64,000 nucleotides of DNA from Yersinia similis (GCF_001053095.1 NZ_CGBP01000014.1:50582-114581), one strand, 5' to 3'; numbered from the stretch's first letter, positions 28,842 to 38,406 are shown. The notes: a model not told the origin generated them from the sequence alone. Numbers and translations: made by a program.

Positions 28842-30572
28842 TTACCCGAGCTGATAGACCACTTTGCCACCCACTAACGTGTAGGCCACTTGTGTCTGAT
28901 AAATCGTTTCTGGCGATTGTTCAAACAGATTGTTTTTCAAAATGATGATATCAGCAAATTTTCCAGCTTCCAGAGAGCCGATATAATGCTCTTTAGCAAT
29001 CATATAGGCGGCATCTATAGTTGCTGAACGCAGTGTTTCAATCAACGTCAGGTTCCGGTCATTATCCAAGCGAGGGCCTGCGGGATTGCCTTCGAGATCC
29101 CATGCGCGCCGGGTCATACCGACTTGCAGGTTGTACCATTCATCCAAACGGTCAATCGGCCAGTCGCTGCCATAGGCAATGCGTGCGCCAGCATCCAGGA
29201 AGCGGGCCGCGGGTTCCATATGTTGGAAGCGTGTTTCACCTAGCATTTCCCGTTCTTCATCAATCAATACCCCAGGCAACCCCCCCCATTGGAAAGAGAG
29301 CACAGCGGTCGCGCCAAGTTCGGCAAAGCGTTTATATTGATGTGCGGCCACCAATTCATTGTGCGCCAACCCAGGGCGAATATCTTTCCCTGGCAGTGCA
29401 GCACGCATCTGCTCCACGGCATCCAGCACCATTTCGATAGCACTATCGCCCACAGTATGGGTATGCGGATGGAGACCCGCGCGAGCACATTCCAATATAA
29501 CCGCATTAACCACAGGGGCGGTAAAATAGAGATCGCCATAATGGTCAGTATGTTGCCAATTGGGTTGCTGTGGCGATCCATGGTTGGCACGGTAAGGCTC
29601 CAGCAATGCGGCTGTCATGGTGGGCGGCTGTAATACCCCGTCAATAAACAGTTTTAGATGGTCAACGGCGAAACCCGGTGCGGGCGTCCACGCTTTACTG
29701 CCCCATTGACGGCCAAATTCAACCACTTCTTGCACCACGCGTGCTGCATCTTCTGGCCCACGCAGGCTATCTGGTGTCACTTCTTTAGCGCCTAACACGC
29801 GTAGCGTCAGTTCATTACGCTCATGCAGTTTTTTGAAGGCCAATAACTGTTCAGCAAAGACACGAGTATCCATCACCGTTGTGACGCCCTGCGCATTCAG
29901 GACTTGTTGGACATGGGCGGCAATCTGCACATTTTTTTCTGGTGTGGCCGCTGGGATGCTGTCGAAGGCACGCATCGCGGGGGCATCCTCCAAAATACCT
30001 GTCAGTTTCCCGTGCTCATCACGGGCGATTTTTCCGTCTGGTGGGACCGGGGTGTTCTCATCAATGCCGAGCAATTCCAACGCACGGCTGTTGGCCGCCA
30101 GCGTGTGACAATCGTTGGAGAACAACGCCACCGGGCGACGAGTATTCAGTGAATCGAGTGCAGCACGGCTCATATCTGCACCGACCGGGATCATTGCCTG
30201 ACGTTGCCAGGCACGGACGGTCAGCCAATCATTTTCACCGTTAAAAGGGTCGTTATCGAGGTGCTTTTGGATAATATCCAGCGTTTGTTCGACACTCAGG
30301 GCGGCATAGTTCAGGTTACAGCCGATCAGTTGTTTGCCCCCCCAGAATGGGTGCATATGGCTATCGATAAGACCAGGCATCATAAATTGCCCATTTAGAT
30401 CAATAAGCTGGGTTTCTGGTGAAGTGAATTGTTGCTTAATTTCATCACCGCCAGTGGCCAGAATATAGCCTTGGCCAATCGCGATGGCACTGCAAACCGT
30501 GTTATCCGCATCTGCCGTGTATATGATGCCGTTGTAATAAATAACATCGGCTACAGAAAGCTGTTGAGTCAT
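28842..30572 (-). CDS. Metal-dependent amidohydrolase, YtcJ type
   Basis: The 576-residue product of the amidohydrolase superfamily has the metal-binding HxH in LIDSHMHPFWGG, later histidines in HPHTHTVGDSAI and an active-site Asp region IAYGSDWPIDRL. The N-terminal beta-sandwich strand (DVIYYNGIIYTAD) and the C-terminal block EAGKFADIIILKNN fit Amidohydro_3 enzymes such as YtcJ. The substrate is unknown. The ATG at 30572 is preferred to a GTG three codons earlier. It appears monocistronic. Confidence 0.8.
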   Translation of the reverse strand: MTQQLSVADVIYYNGIIYTADADNTVCSAIAIGQGYILATGGDEIKQQFTSPETQLIDLNGQFMMPGLIDSHMHPFWGGKQLIGCNLNYAALSVEQTLDIIQKHLDNDPFNGENDWLTVRAWQRQAMIPVGADMSRAALDSLNTRRPVALFSNDCHTLAANSRALELLGIDENTPVPPDGKIARDEHGKLTGILEDAPAMRAFDSIPAATPEKNVQIAAHVQQVLNAQGVTTVMDTRVFAEQLLAFKKLHERNELTLRVLGAKEVTPDSLRGPEDAARVVQEVVEFGRQWGSKAWTPAPGFAVDHLKLFIDGVLQPPTMTAALLEPYRANHGSPQQPNWQHTDHYGDLYFTAPVVNAVILECARAGLHPHTHTVGDSAIEMVLDAVEQMRAALPGKDIRPGLAHNELVAAHQYKRFAELGATAVLSFQWGGLPGVLIDEEREMLGETRFQHMEPAARFLDAGARIAYGSDWPIDRLDEWYNLQVGMTRRAWDLEGNPAGPRLDNDRNLTLIETLRSATIDAAYMIAKEHYIGSLEAGKFADIIILKNNLFEQSPETIYQTQVAYTLVGGKVVYQLG

Positions 30573-30639
30573 GTTATGCACTTAATACAAAGTAAAAGGA
30601 ATCAGATAACCATTATAGCCAACCCGATTTGAAAGTGCC

Positions 30640-32110
30640 TTCATTTAAACCAGCTCGATTTGATGACCGCAGCAGCAAAGGGCAGGGAGGAGCGGTGATT
30701 GATACTTAAAGTTATTACTAATAATGTAATTATTTTACTTGTAAATTTTAAACAAGCTTATATTATTTTTTTTTGAATTATAATTTATATTATCTCTGAT
30801 TCCCGCTTTGAACGATAATTTCATTGATATTCTTAATTAAGAATGCCAACTATTATCTTTTAAAAATCATGGCTACACTTAAGTCGAGTTGAATTTTTAT
30901 AATTAATTTGTGCAGTACACTACTTACCTGTTTATTGTCATTTTTATCGGAAAATTCGTACAGTTATATTTATTTATCCTATTTTCGCGTAGGATTTAAT
31001 CTCTGTTGTAGCGGGAAATGTCGATCCTGTATTATAGAACGGTCTAATTGATAGTTATTTTACCACCTATATGATAAATCAAGCTAAACACTCTGAATTT
31101 CAGCTAGTTTTACTAAATAGCTGTGTTCTATAGAGCATGCTTTGTATTATCTATGGGAAATAATTTATCAATTTGTATCGGTTATTAAGACCGGCTCATG
31201 TTTTTTGTTTTTAACCCTTTCTCACCTCTGTTTGTCGAGCTGGTTTTTTTACACAAAAAATCATAATCATTAGTTATTGTTTTTTACTGAAATGATTTTA
31301 CTTGTTATCTGGTAAGCGAAATTTCTACGGTTGAAATAGAGGGTAAATATCGGCAGTGTTGGGCTGAGTAGCAACAAAAGCATGAAGATGGCACTCGGGA
31401 AAATTTCAGTATTGAAAAGTAACGTCTCAATACCCGAGTTAACTGATTAGATATTTTGGTTATGGAAATAGGCATATGATTATTAAAATCTGTTGATTTC
31501 TGACGTGAGGGCATTATTTCTGATGGTATTATATGGTCATTTTTTCATTACGCAGAAACAGGCTAAGCAAAGACGATGCTGTTTTGACTATAAATTCATA
31601 ATGTTGGATAAAAAAATCCTCTAAGACAGCATGCGACGCAAATCGCGGTTTCACGCTCTATGTGATAATTGTGAAAGCTCATACACCCCGTGTAAGAATA
31701 ATCCCACAAAATATTCGCCTGCATTCTCATATACATCTATCCCTTGTTACTGTTTAATCAAGCCACTTAAACATTGACTGAGCGGGATTGATATCGCGGA
31801 GGTTAAGTTATGTTTTTTATTTTGTATTGATAGTGAATTGGTATGCTGATAAATGAGATGTGAGCGTTGTAAGGTCATCATGTCCTCAAACATATCCATC
31901 GACTTTATGTGTCACTATTTGAATGAAATTTACTCTTTTTTCAGTTTTCAGTTTTCACTTTTTATTTATCACACTTCTGTCTGTTTTTTTTTACTCAGCA
32001 ACCGAGTGATAATTAAAAAGATAAAATGCTATTAATTATTCTAGTGTCATTTTTCAACCACAGCGTTCATCTCTGTGTGAGCTTCGCTCAAGGATAAGTG
32101 TCCGGAAAAT
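30640..32110. other. AT-rich intergenic stretch without recognisable gene
   Basis: About 1.5 kb, strongly AT-rich, between the amidohydrolase gene and the LuxR-type regulator. The only frames are short (up to about 69 codons), of atypical composition and without ribosome sites, so none is called. The size and composition suggest a long regulatory region, possibly H-NS-silenced, or decayed foreign DNA. Confidence 0.5.
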
Positions 32111-32138
32111 AGTGAATAAAAATAAGGAACGTGAAAAT

Positions 32139-32741
32139 ATGTTCAGTGTAGCGATTAAAACCCGTAATGCTTTCTATGAGTTCGGGTTACTCTCTCTGCT
32201 CAAGAAAGTTCTTACAAAAGAGGATAATATGGATTACTCTGTTGTCTCCTCTGATGAAAAAAGAGCTTCAAACAACGCGAATGTGATATTCAAAGATCTC
32301 ATGGTGATTGTTAACATATACCAAGAAAATAGTTCGATACAGAAAAGCGATAGCAATAATAATAAACCTATGATGACGGTTAATATTCCATTTAACAGTA
32401 GTCAGTTAGGGCTTTATGATGTCATATCCAAAATCAAGAAAATTCTGAATATTGCACGCCTGAATTATAATATGATGATGAAAAGTGACCTGCAAAGAAG
32501 GATTGGTTTGAAAAACTATATACAACTTTCGATGACTGAAAGTAAAGTTGTGCAACTCACCGGGAAAGGGCATAGCACGACCGATATATCGAAAATACTT
32601 GATCGCTCTGAAAAAACGATATTGACGCATCGCAGAAATGCCATCAGAAAGTTAGGCATGTTCAATAGGTTAGAGTTTTATAAGTATGCATCATTAATGC
32701 GAAATTACAGTAATAAAGACGCTGTTTTTATTTGCCTTTAA
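32139..32741 (+). CDS. LuxR/FixJ-type HTH transcriptional regulator
   Basis: The 200-residue protein has a C-terminal LuxR-type HTH (about residues 133-190: LSMTESKVVQLTGKGHSTTDISKILDRSEKTILTH in consecutive blocks, then AIRKLGM). The N-terminal half lacks a recognisable phospho-acceptor or autoinducer domain, as in RcsA-like or fimbrial regulators. The ATG at 32139 has AAGGA about 10 bases upstream. A GTG at 32112 would add nine residues. It lies between 1.5 kb of AT-rich DNA and the left end of the T6SS locus, so control of that locus or its pilus genes is plausible but unproven. Confidence 0.8.
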   Translation: MFSVAIKTRNAFYEFGLLSLLKKVLTKEDNMDYSVVSSDEKRASNNANVIFKDLMVIVNIYQENSSIQKSDSNNNKPMMTVNIPFNSSQLGLYDVISKIKKILNIARLNYNMMMKSDLQRRIGLKNYIQLSMTESKVVQLTGKGHSTTDISKILDRSEKTILTHRRNAIRKLGMFNRLEFYKYASLMRNYSNKDAVFICL

Positions 32742-32870
32742 GACAAATCACTTCTCAGCCAGGATAAAAACTGGCTGTTATCATCTGTAGCCAAAAATGG
32801 TATGGCCTGTAGATTGTATCCGTTGTTAGCGAGTCTCCCCTACTGAAATCATTATAGTGACGCACCGGCT

Positions 32871-32963
32871 ATACCCGTCATACAGCAAGCTGCATGTGTG
32901 TTGGCTACGCTCACTTACCCGAATCACTTGCTGCCTTCCTGCACTCGAATTATTTTGGGTATA
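32871..32963. repeat. ERIC element with internal deletion
   Basis: A 93-bp element with both ERIC ends (atacccgtcat...gctgcat and cttcctgcactcgaattattttgggtata). It lacks about 30 bases of the central palindrome. It marks the boundary between the LuxR gene and the T6SS locus. Nothing else is seen between 32742 and 33167. Confidence 0.8.
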
Positions 32964-33167
32964 TCGGTCAAATACTCCCCTATATGATTACCCATACCTT
33001 GTGATTCTTACCTCCTGTGATACAGATAAAATGTATCAGTAGCGCCAGTAACTCTTTGAATACAGGAAAGAGTCATTTACGGATAGGGGCATGCTTAACA
33101 TATTCTTCCAATACGGCCACGTCATGCTAAGTCGGGTTATTTAGCATGACGTGATATCGTTCAGGAA

Positions 33168-33650
33168 TTAATTTGCAACGGCAATATGGGGATTGAAACT
33201 GTTGATAATTTGCACATAATGCTTTCGTTGATATTCAGTAAACTCACCATCAGTATTCAGGGTGAAAATCAGCACACTACGTCCATCGGTATTCGTCAGC
33301 GAGTGATAGGGCAACTGCATGATTGATTGGACTTGACGGAATTTTTTACCATCTTGCAAATAGTGATTAGCCACCTGTACCACTGGCAATTTAGCCGGAC
33401 CTATTTCGTGTTTGAGAAGCTTACCTTCAACCTGAAAACCCGGCAGTTTATTGCGTAATGCGTCCATCTCTTTTTCACAAAAAGTTTCAGAAGTATCCTC
33501 TTCCTCCAGCAAAGTGCGGTTGATGATAATATTATATTCGTGATTATCAGGATCTCTGAACATTAAAATATTCACCGATCGATCCAACACCGGGGCTGGT
33601 GTCAGAAATGTGCCCTCAAAAATTGAGTAGGTTGAAGGTATAGCATTCAT
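33168..33650 (-). CDS. DUF1795 (DcrB/Eag-like) protein
   Basis: A 160-residue soluble protein resembling the DUF1795 family, which includes Eag chaperones that load T6SS effectors onto VgrG. Visible blocks are YSIFEGTFLTP, DRSVNILMFRD and SLTNTDGRSVLIFTLNTDGEF. It is the last gene of the left T6SS arm and overlaps the OmpA-domain gene by 4 bases. No effector lies next to it, so it may serve an effector encoded outside the window, perhaps on the VgrG downstream. Confidence 0.7.
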   Translation of the reverse strand: MNAIPSTYSIFEGTFLTPAPVLDRSVNILMFRDPDNHEYNIIINRTLLEEEDTSETFCEKEMDALRNKLPGFQVEGKLLKHEIGPAKLPVVQVANHYLQDGKKFRQVQSIMQLPYHSLTNTDGRSVLIFTLNTDGEFTEYQRKHYVQIINSFNPHIAVAN

Positions 33651-35329
33651 AAAGGTTTAGGCTCCGTTATTTTCGTTTTATCTTGTGTGGGTAATATCAG
33701 TACTTCGACGCGTCTGTTTTGTTCTCGACCTGCTTCCGTGTGATTCGTCGCAACCGGTTCTGAAGCACCCATTCCTCGGGTAATAAAATTATCGACAGTG
33801 ATACCACTGCGTTTAATTAACCAATCGCGAAGGGCCAGCGCGCGCTGTTCGGAAAGTGCCATGTTCATGGAGGAACTGCCTGTGTTATCAGAATGACCAA
33901 CAATTAAGATTTTTTTCTCTTTATTCCGTTCGACCAGTGATAACAACTCCATCATCATTTCATTGGTTTGTGAATTCAGTTTCAGCTTGGTACTGTTTGA
34001 GTCAAACAGAGGTAGCTTTTGGGCAAAATTGAAAACAGGAATGTTTTCATAGGATTCAATCCGGCGGTTGATTTGGCTTAATAACGTCTTACATTGAGAC
34101 AGCCCCCAACGCGTGACATCAAATGTGTTAACGCATGTGGTTAATGTTTTACCTTCATCGGTTAACTGGGTGATGCTGCGTGCAAGGTGCTGAGCAGAGA
34201 AATCGTTGATATTGTCCAACGGCACCACCTGTTGGTTAAATTGCTCATGCCGGTTTTTTTCTTGCCACAGGGTGTTTAGCATATGTAAGGCTAATAGCAC
34301 CGCGGCGAAGCATACACTCCACAACCACCCGTGGGATGCGGGGGCGGGTTCTATCACCGGTGTTTTCACCCGTGGTTTCATTGTTGGTTTCTGGTCATTG
34401 ATCACTGTAGGGAAAGGTGGTAATGACAAGGTTGAGGCTAAGCTCGGTATGATGCCAAATTTTTTCTCCAGCCAGGCTGACCAGGCACCATGCCTGATGA
34501 ACCCTTTGCCATTATCCGACAAAATAACGTCTGTTAGCCGTAAGGGGGTGCGAGCGAAAATAGATTGCAGAAGGTTTGTCACCCCCGATTCATTCAACCA
34601 GGTAAACAGATTATGGGCCATAACATTACGCTGAGTTGCAAATCCTGAGTGATTGATATCTTGTAACTCAAGTTTTTGGCTTAGTGACTGTAGGGCCTGC
34701 GTAATTTCGATAGGTTTCTGGTTCGCAAGATTAATATTTCCAGTCCAGTATGCGTTATCAGAATTATGACTAAGACGTTCATTACTCAACTGCGCATAAA
34801 TAGCAAATACACAGGGGAGGGGGGATCGCAGTGATAACGTTGAAAAAGTGTTCTGCCATACAGTGAGTTTTGACATCATCACCGCTGCATTCTCATAGAC
34901 ATCTGGCAAGAAAGGGAAAAAGGTGAATACCTGAGCTGATGGATGATGTTCAGCAATATATGTGAGGCGTTTTTGCAGTGCGGCAGGATTCGTGATTAAT
35001 ATCCAGACCGCATGGCTGGAAAAACGTGTACTGTCTGGCGACTCTGGGTTGCTAAACCATTTTTCAGCATAGGGACCGAGAATTAAAATAACCGTACTGT
35101 CCTGTTCTACAGGTTCCACTGTCTCCTGAGGAACGGGTGTGAGCACTTGGGGTTGCTCAGGTTTGAGGGCGTAATGTTTCCAGATGGCAAGAACCATCAG
35201 CGCCAGAAAAGTAATGAAAATAACGTTATTCCATAACGCATTTTCCTTAAAATATACGCTCACCAATAGGGTGCCGACCGCAGCCAGCCATAATAGAGAG
35301 AGCGTTTTATTCAATTTAACCTTAAACAT
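33647..35329 (-). CDS. Three-helix OmpA-domain protein with TssM-like layout
   Basis: The 560-residue product has two N-terminal membrane helices (about 9-26 and 33-48) and a roughly 280-residue cytosolic part (VILILGPYAEKWF onward). A third helix follows (about 335-355, WLWSVCFAAVLLALHML), and the periplasmic region ends in an OmpA peptidoglycan-binding domain (LIVGHSDNTGSSSMNMALS...GREQNRRVEV). Two helices, a cytosolic domain, then a third helix is the layout of TssM (IcmF). However, no Walker A is present and the product is far shorter. It directly follows a DotU-like gene. The role is unknown. Confidence 0.75.
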   Translation of the reverse strand: MFKVKLNKTLSLLWLAAVGTLLVSVYFKENALWNNVIFITFLALMVLAIWKHYALKPEQPQVLTPVPQETVEPVEQDSTVILILGPYAEKWFSNPESPDSTRFSSHAVWILITNPAALQKRLTYIAEHHPSAQVFTFFPFLPDVYENAAVMMSKLTVWQNTFSTLSLRSPLPCVFAIYAQLSNERLSHNSDNAYWTGNINLANQKPIEITQALQSLSQKLELQDINHSGFATQRNVMAHNLFTWLNESGVTNLLQSIFARTPLRLTDVILSDNGKGFIRHGAWSAWLEKKFGIIPSLASTLSLPPFPTVINDQKPTMKPRVKTPVIEPAPASHGWLWSVCFAAVLLALHMLNTLWQEKNRHEQFNQQVVPLDNINDFSAQHLARSITQLTDEGKTLTTCVNTFDVTRWGLSQCKTLLSQINRRIESYENIPVFNFAQKLPLFDSNSTKLKLNSQTNEMMMELLSLVERNKEKKILIVGHSDNTGSSSMNMALSEQRALALRDWLIKRSGITVDNFITRGMGASEPVATNHTEAGREQNRRVEVLILPTQDKTKITEPKPL

Positions 35330-35995
35330 TTAAGACAGATCACCTAAATAGCGAGAGCACCAGAACCAGAGCGCAGAGAGCAATACTGTCAGCGCGACAA
35401 GTTGCAGATAAAAAGGACGCAAATAGCGGCGCTGCTGAGGCAATATATTGGCCTCAGGCGCTTTTTCTGCCTCAAGGGTTTCTTCCCTTTTTAGCTCTGA
35501 ATCCAGCCACTCCTCTGGAGCGATATCATCATCAGTGGCGATTACATTTTGGCGCAAGGATCTATGGCTATAGCGCGATAGTAACTGCAATGACTTCTCA
35601 TCACGGATCGGTAAATTCTGCGAAAGGGCAAGTATCTTGAGTGCGAATTGACTGACTGTGGCATCTTCGCTATTTAATAGCGTTTCTAAACTTTCGCTTT
35701 CGGTAGGGACAGGCGCGATGTAGCCGTAGAAGTAATGCACTAATGAATAGCCTTCCCAACTCAATCCGTTCTCTTTAATTGCACTTCCCGCACGTTTATC
35801 CAATGAGTGACAAATCTGATGACATAAACGATCAACTTCAGTTTCGTTATGCCCCTCGGATTGTAGCGCGCGGCCAAACTGTTCGATCAGCGTGACCAGC
35901 TTTAGTTGAAACTCGGATAAAGAAGGGATGACACCATCGAATGATAATAAGGTATCAATACTTAAAATCTTTTTAAAAATATCTGTGCTGCTCAC
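35330..35995 (-). CDS. DotU/TssL-like membrane protein (second copy)
   Basis: The 221-residue product has a helical cytosolic domain (residues about 1-160, with HQICHSLDKRAG, SLVHYFYGY and LLSRYSHRSL) and one C-terminal membrane helix (FYLQLVALTVLLSALWFW). This layout matches DotU/TssL without the periplasmic OmpA part. It is distinct from the full TssL at 56.2 kb. The GTG at 35995 overlaps the preceding stop (GTGA) and has GGAG 8 bases upstream. The longer frame to 36046 lies inside that gene. It is paired with the downstream OmpA-domain protein. Confidence 0.65.
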   Translation of the reverse strand: MSSTDIFKKILSIDTLLSFDGVIPSLSEFQLKLVTLIEQFGRALQSEGHNETEVDRLCHQICHSLDKRAGSAIKENGLSWEGYSLVHYFYGYIAPVPTESESLETLLNSEDATVSQFALKILALSQNLPIRDEKSLQLLSRYSHRSLRQNVIATDDDIAPEEWLDSELKREETLEAEKAPEANILPQQRRYLRPFYLQLVALTVLLSALWFWCSRYLGDLS

Positions 35996-37329
35996 CAGGG
36001 TTTCTCCACAACATCTCCCCAACCCTGCGTTCGCATGTAAGGACATATTCTAATTGTTTGTGCATTCGGATTGGTTTGGGTATTAAAGGCCAGTTTCAAC
36101 TCAAAGGTAGCTTCGTCAACCGTGGTGACCGTTTTACTCATATTCAGCGGGTCAACTTTTTCCACCATAACGGCGACATTTTGCGGGTTATAAACGCCAA
36201 TGTGCCACCACTCCACATCTTCGCGCGTGAAGTCCACCTCTTTCTTTTCCACTTTTAGCGTTTTTTTATTCACGCTAATCAGGGAGAGGAGCCAGTCTTC
36301 ATGGGATGTGGGAAGGTCAGTGAAGAAGCTCACTTTTTTTTCACCCACAGCATCAGGATGCACAGCCCGGTTTTTAATATTGATGCCCAGACGGTATTCG
36401 AACTCCTGCAATGAACGCTGGGTACCCAAGGTATAGGGGGCGAGTACGCTGTGATCTTTATCGCCACCTAACAGGGTACAAACCCGGTCTTTAGCAATTT
36501 TATCGCGCTCCCACCAGGCCATATCCACCGCGCCCGTTTCTTTGGCTTCATTATTATGATCTGACCAAACCTTACTGTGCTTCGCACGGGTATAGAAATG
36601 CCAGAGCAGAATTTCGTGTGGGGCGTAAATGTCGTAGCCATGGGTAAAGGCTCGCGCCGCCATGGCAATTTCTTCGCCAATAAAGAAGATATTGGGATCG
36701 TTGGGTACCTCTCTGGCAAAACTACCGTCACTGAAAATAAACCCACCCGCCAGATAGCCGCAACGCACGGGGGCCGTTTCGGTGATGGTGGTTGATAGCA
36801 TTTGCACGATACCTTCCTGCGTAAAGAGATTAAATATCATGCGGCTGACATAATCTTTCCGAATCTCATTCTCGCCGGGTTCATACGCCGGAGGGTAGCT
36901 GGAGAGGATAGGTTTAGGGCTTTCGGTGCGCAGGCTATCCAACATCGCGATCATTTCGTGATCCCAGTGGGGAATGAAACGACAGTGAGAATCGATCTGC
37001 AAAAAGAAGGCTTCATCTTGGAACAATGTCTCTGCCATATGCCTGGCCCAGCATGCCCCTCTGCTTTCATAGTAATGTACACTTAGTACCCACACCCGCG
37101 CCCGGTTATATTCCAATTGGTACAGTGGATAGCCCTGATGAGTTTTGCTCTCAATCAACTGCATTCCCTGATTTAAGAAGGTATTAATGTCATTATCATT
37201 TTGCCAAAATATCGCAATATTAAGATTTTCGGGGCGCTCTGCGGTATTTATCATGTCATGCAATGTGGGGATCAACTCAGGATCCCGATAACTTGCAATA
37301 CTCACAAAAATAGAGGGTACAGACTGCAT
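35992..37329 (-). CDS. GlcNAc-transferase-like glycosyltransferase
   Basis: The 445-residue protein resembles the PF11397 family (GlcNAc transferases such as eukaryotic Skp1-GlcNAc transferase). It shows IFVSIASYRDPELIPTL at the N terminus, a DxD-like LQIDSHCRFIPHWD, AGGFIFSDGSFAREVP and FFIGEEIAMAARAFTHGYD with HFYTR after it. No signal peptide is seen, so it is likely cytosolic. The C-terminal 120 residues are outside the catalytic core. It is cotranscribed in the left T6SS arm between the adhesin and the DotU-like gene. The acceptor is unknown: the adhesin, pilins or a T6SS component are candidates. Confidence 0.75.
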   Translation of the reverse strand: MQSVPSIFVSIASYRDPELIPTLHDMINTAERPENLNIAIFWQNDNDINTFLNQGMQLIESKTHQGYPLYQLEYNRARVWVLSVHYYESRGACWARHMAETLFQDEAFFLQIDSHCRFIPHWDHEMIAMLDSLRTESPKPILSSYPPAYEPGENEIRKDYVSRMIFNLFTQEGIVQMLSTTITETAPVRCGYLAGGFIFSDGSFAREVPNDPNIFFIGEEIAMAARAFTHGYDIYAPHEILLWHFYTRAKHSKVWSDHNNEAKETGAVDMAWWERDKIAKDRVCTLLGGDKDHSVLAPYTLGTQRSLQEFEYRLGINIKNRAVHPDAVGEKKVSFFTDLPTSHEDWLLSLISVNKKTLKVEKKEVDFTREDVEWWHIGVYNPQNVAVMVEKVDPLNMSKTVTTVDEATFELKLAFNTQTNPNAQTIRICPYMRTQGWGDVVEKPW

Positions 37330-37368
37330 ATATAATCCGTGTAAAATTTAACGTGCTGCCGAATGGGG

Positions 37369-38400
37369 TTATTTTATTTGCAGAATAATTTCTGCCATTG
37401 CGGAAAAATCACCAATAGCCGGTTTATTCGCTGCCGGAGCGGCTTCCAGTTTTGCTTTCCACTTGAACTCGGCAGGTACACCGCTGGCAATATTGACTTG
37501 TTGTTCTGTCGTGCTGCCATTCACTTTCATCTGTTGGCCGTTGGTATCGCTGATTTTGATAAGCAACCGGTCTTCTTGGTTTTGGCTGTCTTTTACCTTG
37601 ATGTAATTATTATCGGCAGATGGCGTTTGCGTGGAAATGGCCGCCGTTGCTGAGTAGTGGCCATAATCCGTTTTACAGGTGATATTAAAATCGAGATCGC
37701 GCTCGATACCCCCATTACTCAAGTTGCTTGACGTGACAATGCCAAAGTTAACCTTCTGAGGGCCGTCAAAGGTACAGCTCGGGGTGCTGATGACTTTTAT
37801 TTCACCGATTTCCAGTCTTTGTGCGTAGTTTGCCAAACTATTATTCATTGCCCAGGTATAGGCTATTGTGCCACCCGGCAGAACAAGTTCGCCATTGGTG
37901 TCAGTTAAATTCAACGTATCTTTAATTTTATATAGTTCGAATCTGAAGTGTGAAGTTTCAGGATACGTCCAAAAGCCTTCTTCGGTCGGAACGCCCTCAC
38001 GATCAAAGGCAGGCATGATGCCCGATGAGTTGAAATAACCATAGGCTGCGCCGTTATTCCATGCAGGTTTGATGGCAATACCATCAATATTCGTTGCAAA
38101 AAGCCCATTACCTAAATCCTGGCCTAATATCGGCCCTACATTCTTGCCGTAAAGATCGACCGAGGTGCAGTGATAAATCACTGCCAAGCCTTGTGGTTGT
38201 GCCACTTTTTCTAGGATAGGCAGTGTAGAGTCATTCGGTGCATCGGCATCAATAGTGAAAGTAAAAGAGCTAATCGGGAATGTCAGTGGCATCACGCCAG
38301 CGTGGCTTTCTGAATTTTCCACCAAATGGAGTGTACAATTGGCGTTTACTTGTCCACTTATGGCCGCACCGAATACCAATATAAAAAGCTTCCTTGTCAT
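37369..38400 (-). CDS. Two-domain fimbrial tip adhesin
   Basis: The 343-residue exported protein has a signal peptide ending near GQVNA (residue 20). Residues about 21-200 form a putative receptor-binding domain. A C-terminal pilin domain (about 205-343) starts TPSCTFDGPQKVNFGIV and includes LDFNITC, with the Cys pair and end strand EIILQIK expected for donor-strand exchange. Tip adhesins of chaperone-usher pili have this plan. It sits 6 bases past the tssA stop with AGGAG 9 bases upstream, whereas the matching usher and chaperone genes are about 9 kb away on the other strand. The receptor is unknown. Confidence 0.8.
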   Translation of the reverse strand: MTRKLFILVFGAAISGQVNANCTLHLVENSESHAGVMPLTFPISSFTFTIDADAPNDSTLPILEKVAQPQGLAVIYHCTSVDLYGKNVGPILGQDLGNGLFATNIDGIAIKPAWNNGAAYGYFNSSGIMPAFDREGVPTEEGFWTYPETSHFRFELYKIKDTLNLTDTNGELVLPGGTIAYTWAMNNSLANYAQRLEIGEIKVISTPSCTFDGPQKVNFGIVTSSNLSNGGIERDLDFNITCKTDYGHYSATAAISTQTPSADNNYIKVKDSQNQEDRLLIKISDTNGQQMKVNGSTTEQQVNIASGVPAEFKWKAKLEAAPAANKPAIGDFSAMAEIILQIK

Positions 38401-38406
38401 GGCAAA

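Noticed and set aside
31305..31514. 69-codon minus-strand frame in the AT-rich spacer
   Set aside because: No ribosome site, low-complexity Ser/Arg-rich product and no neighbour support.
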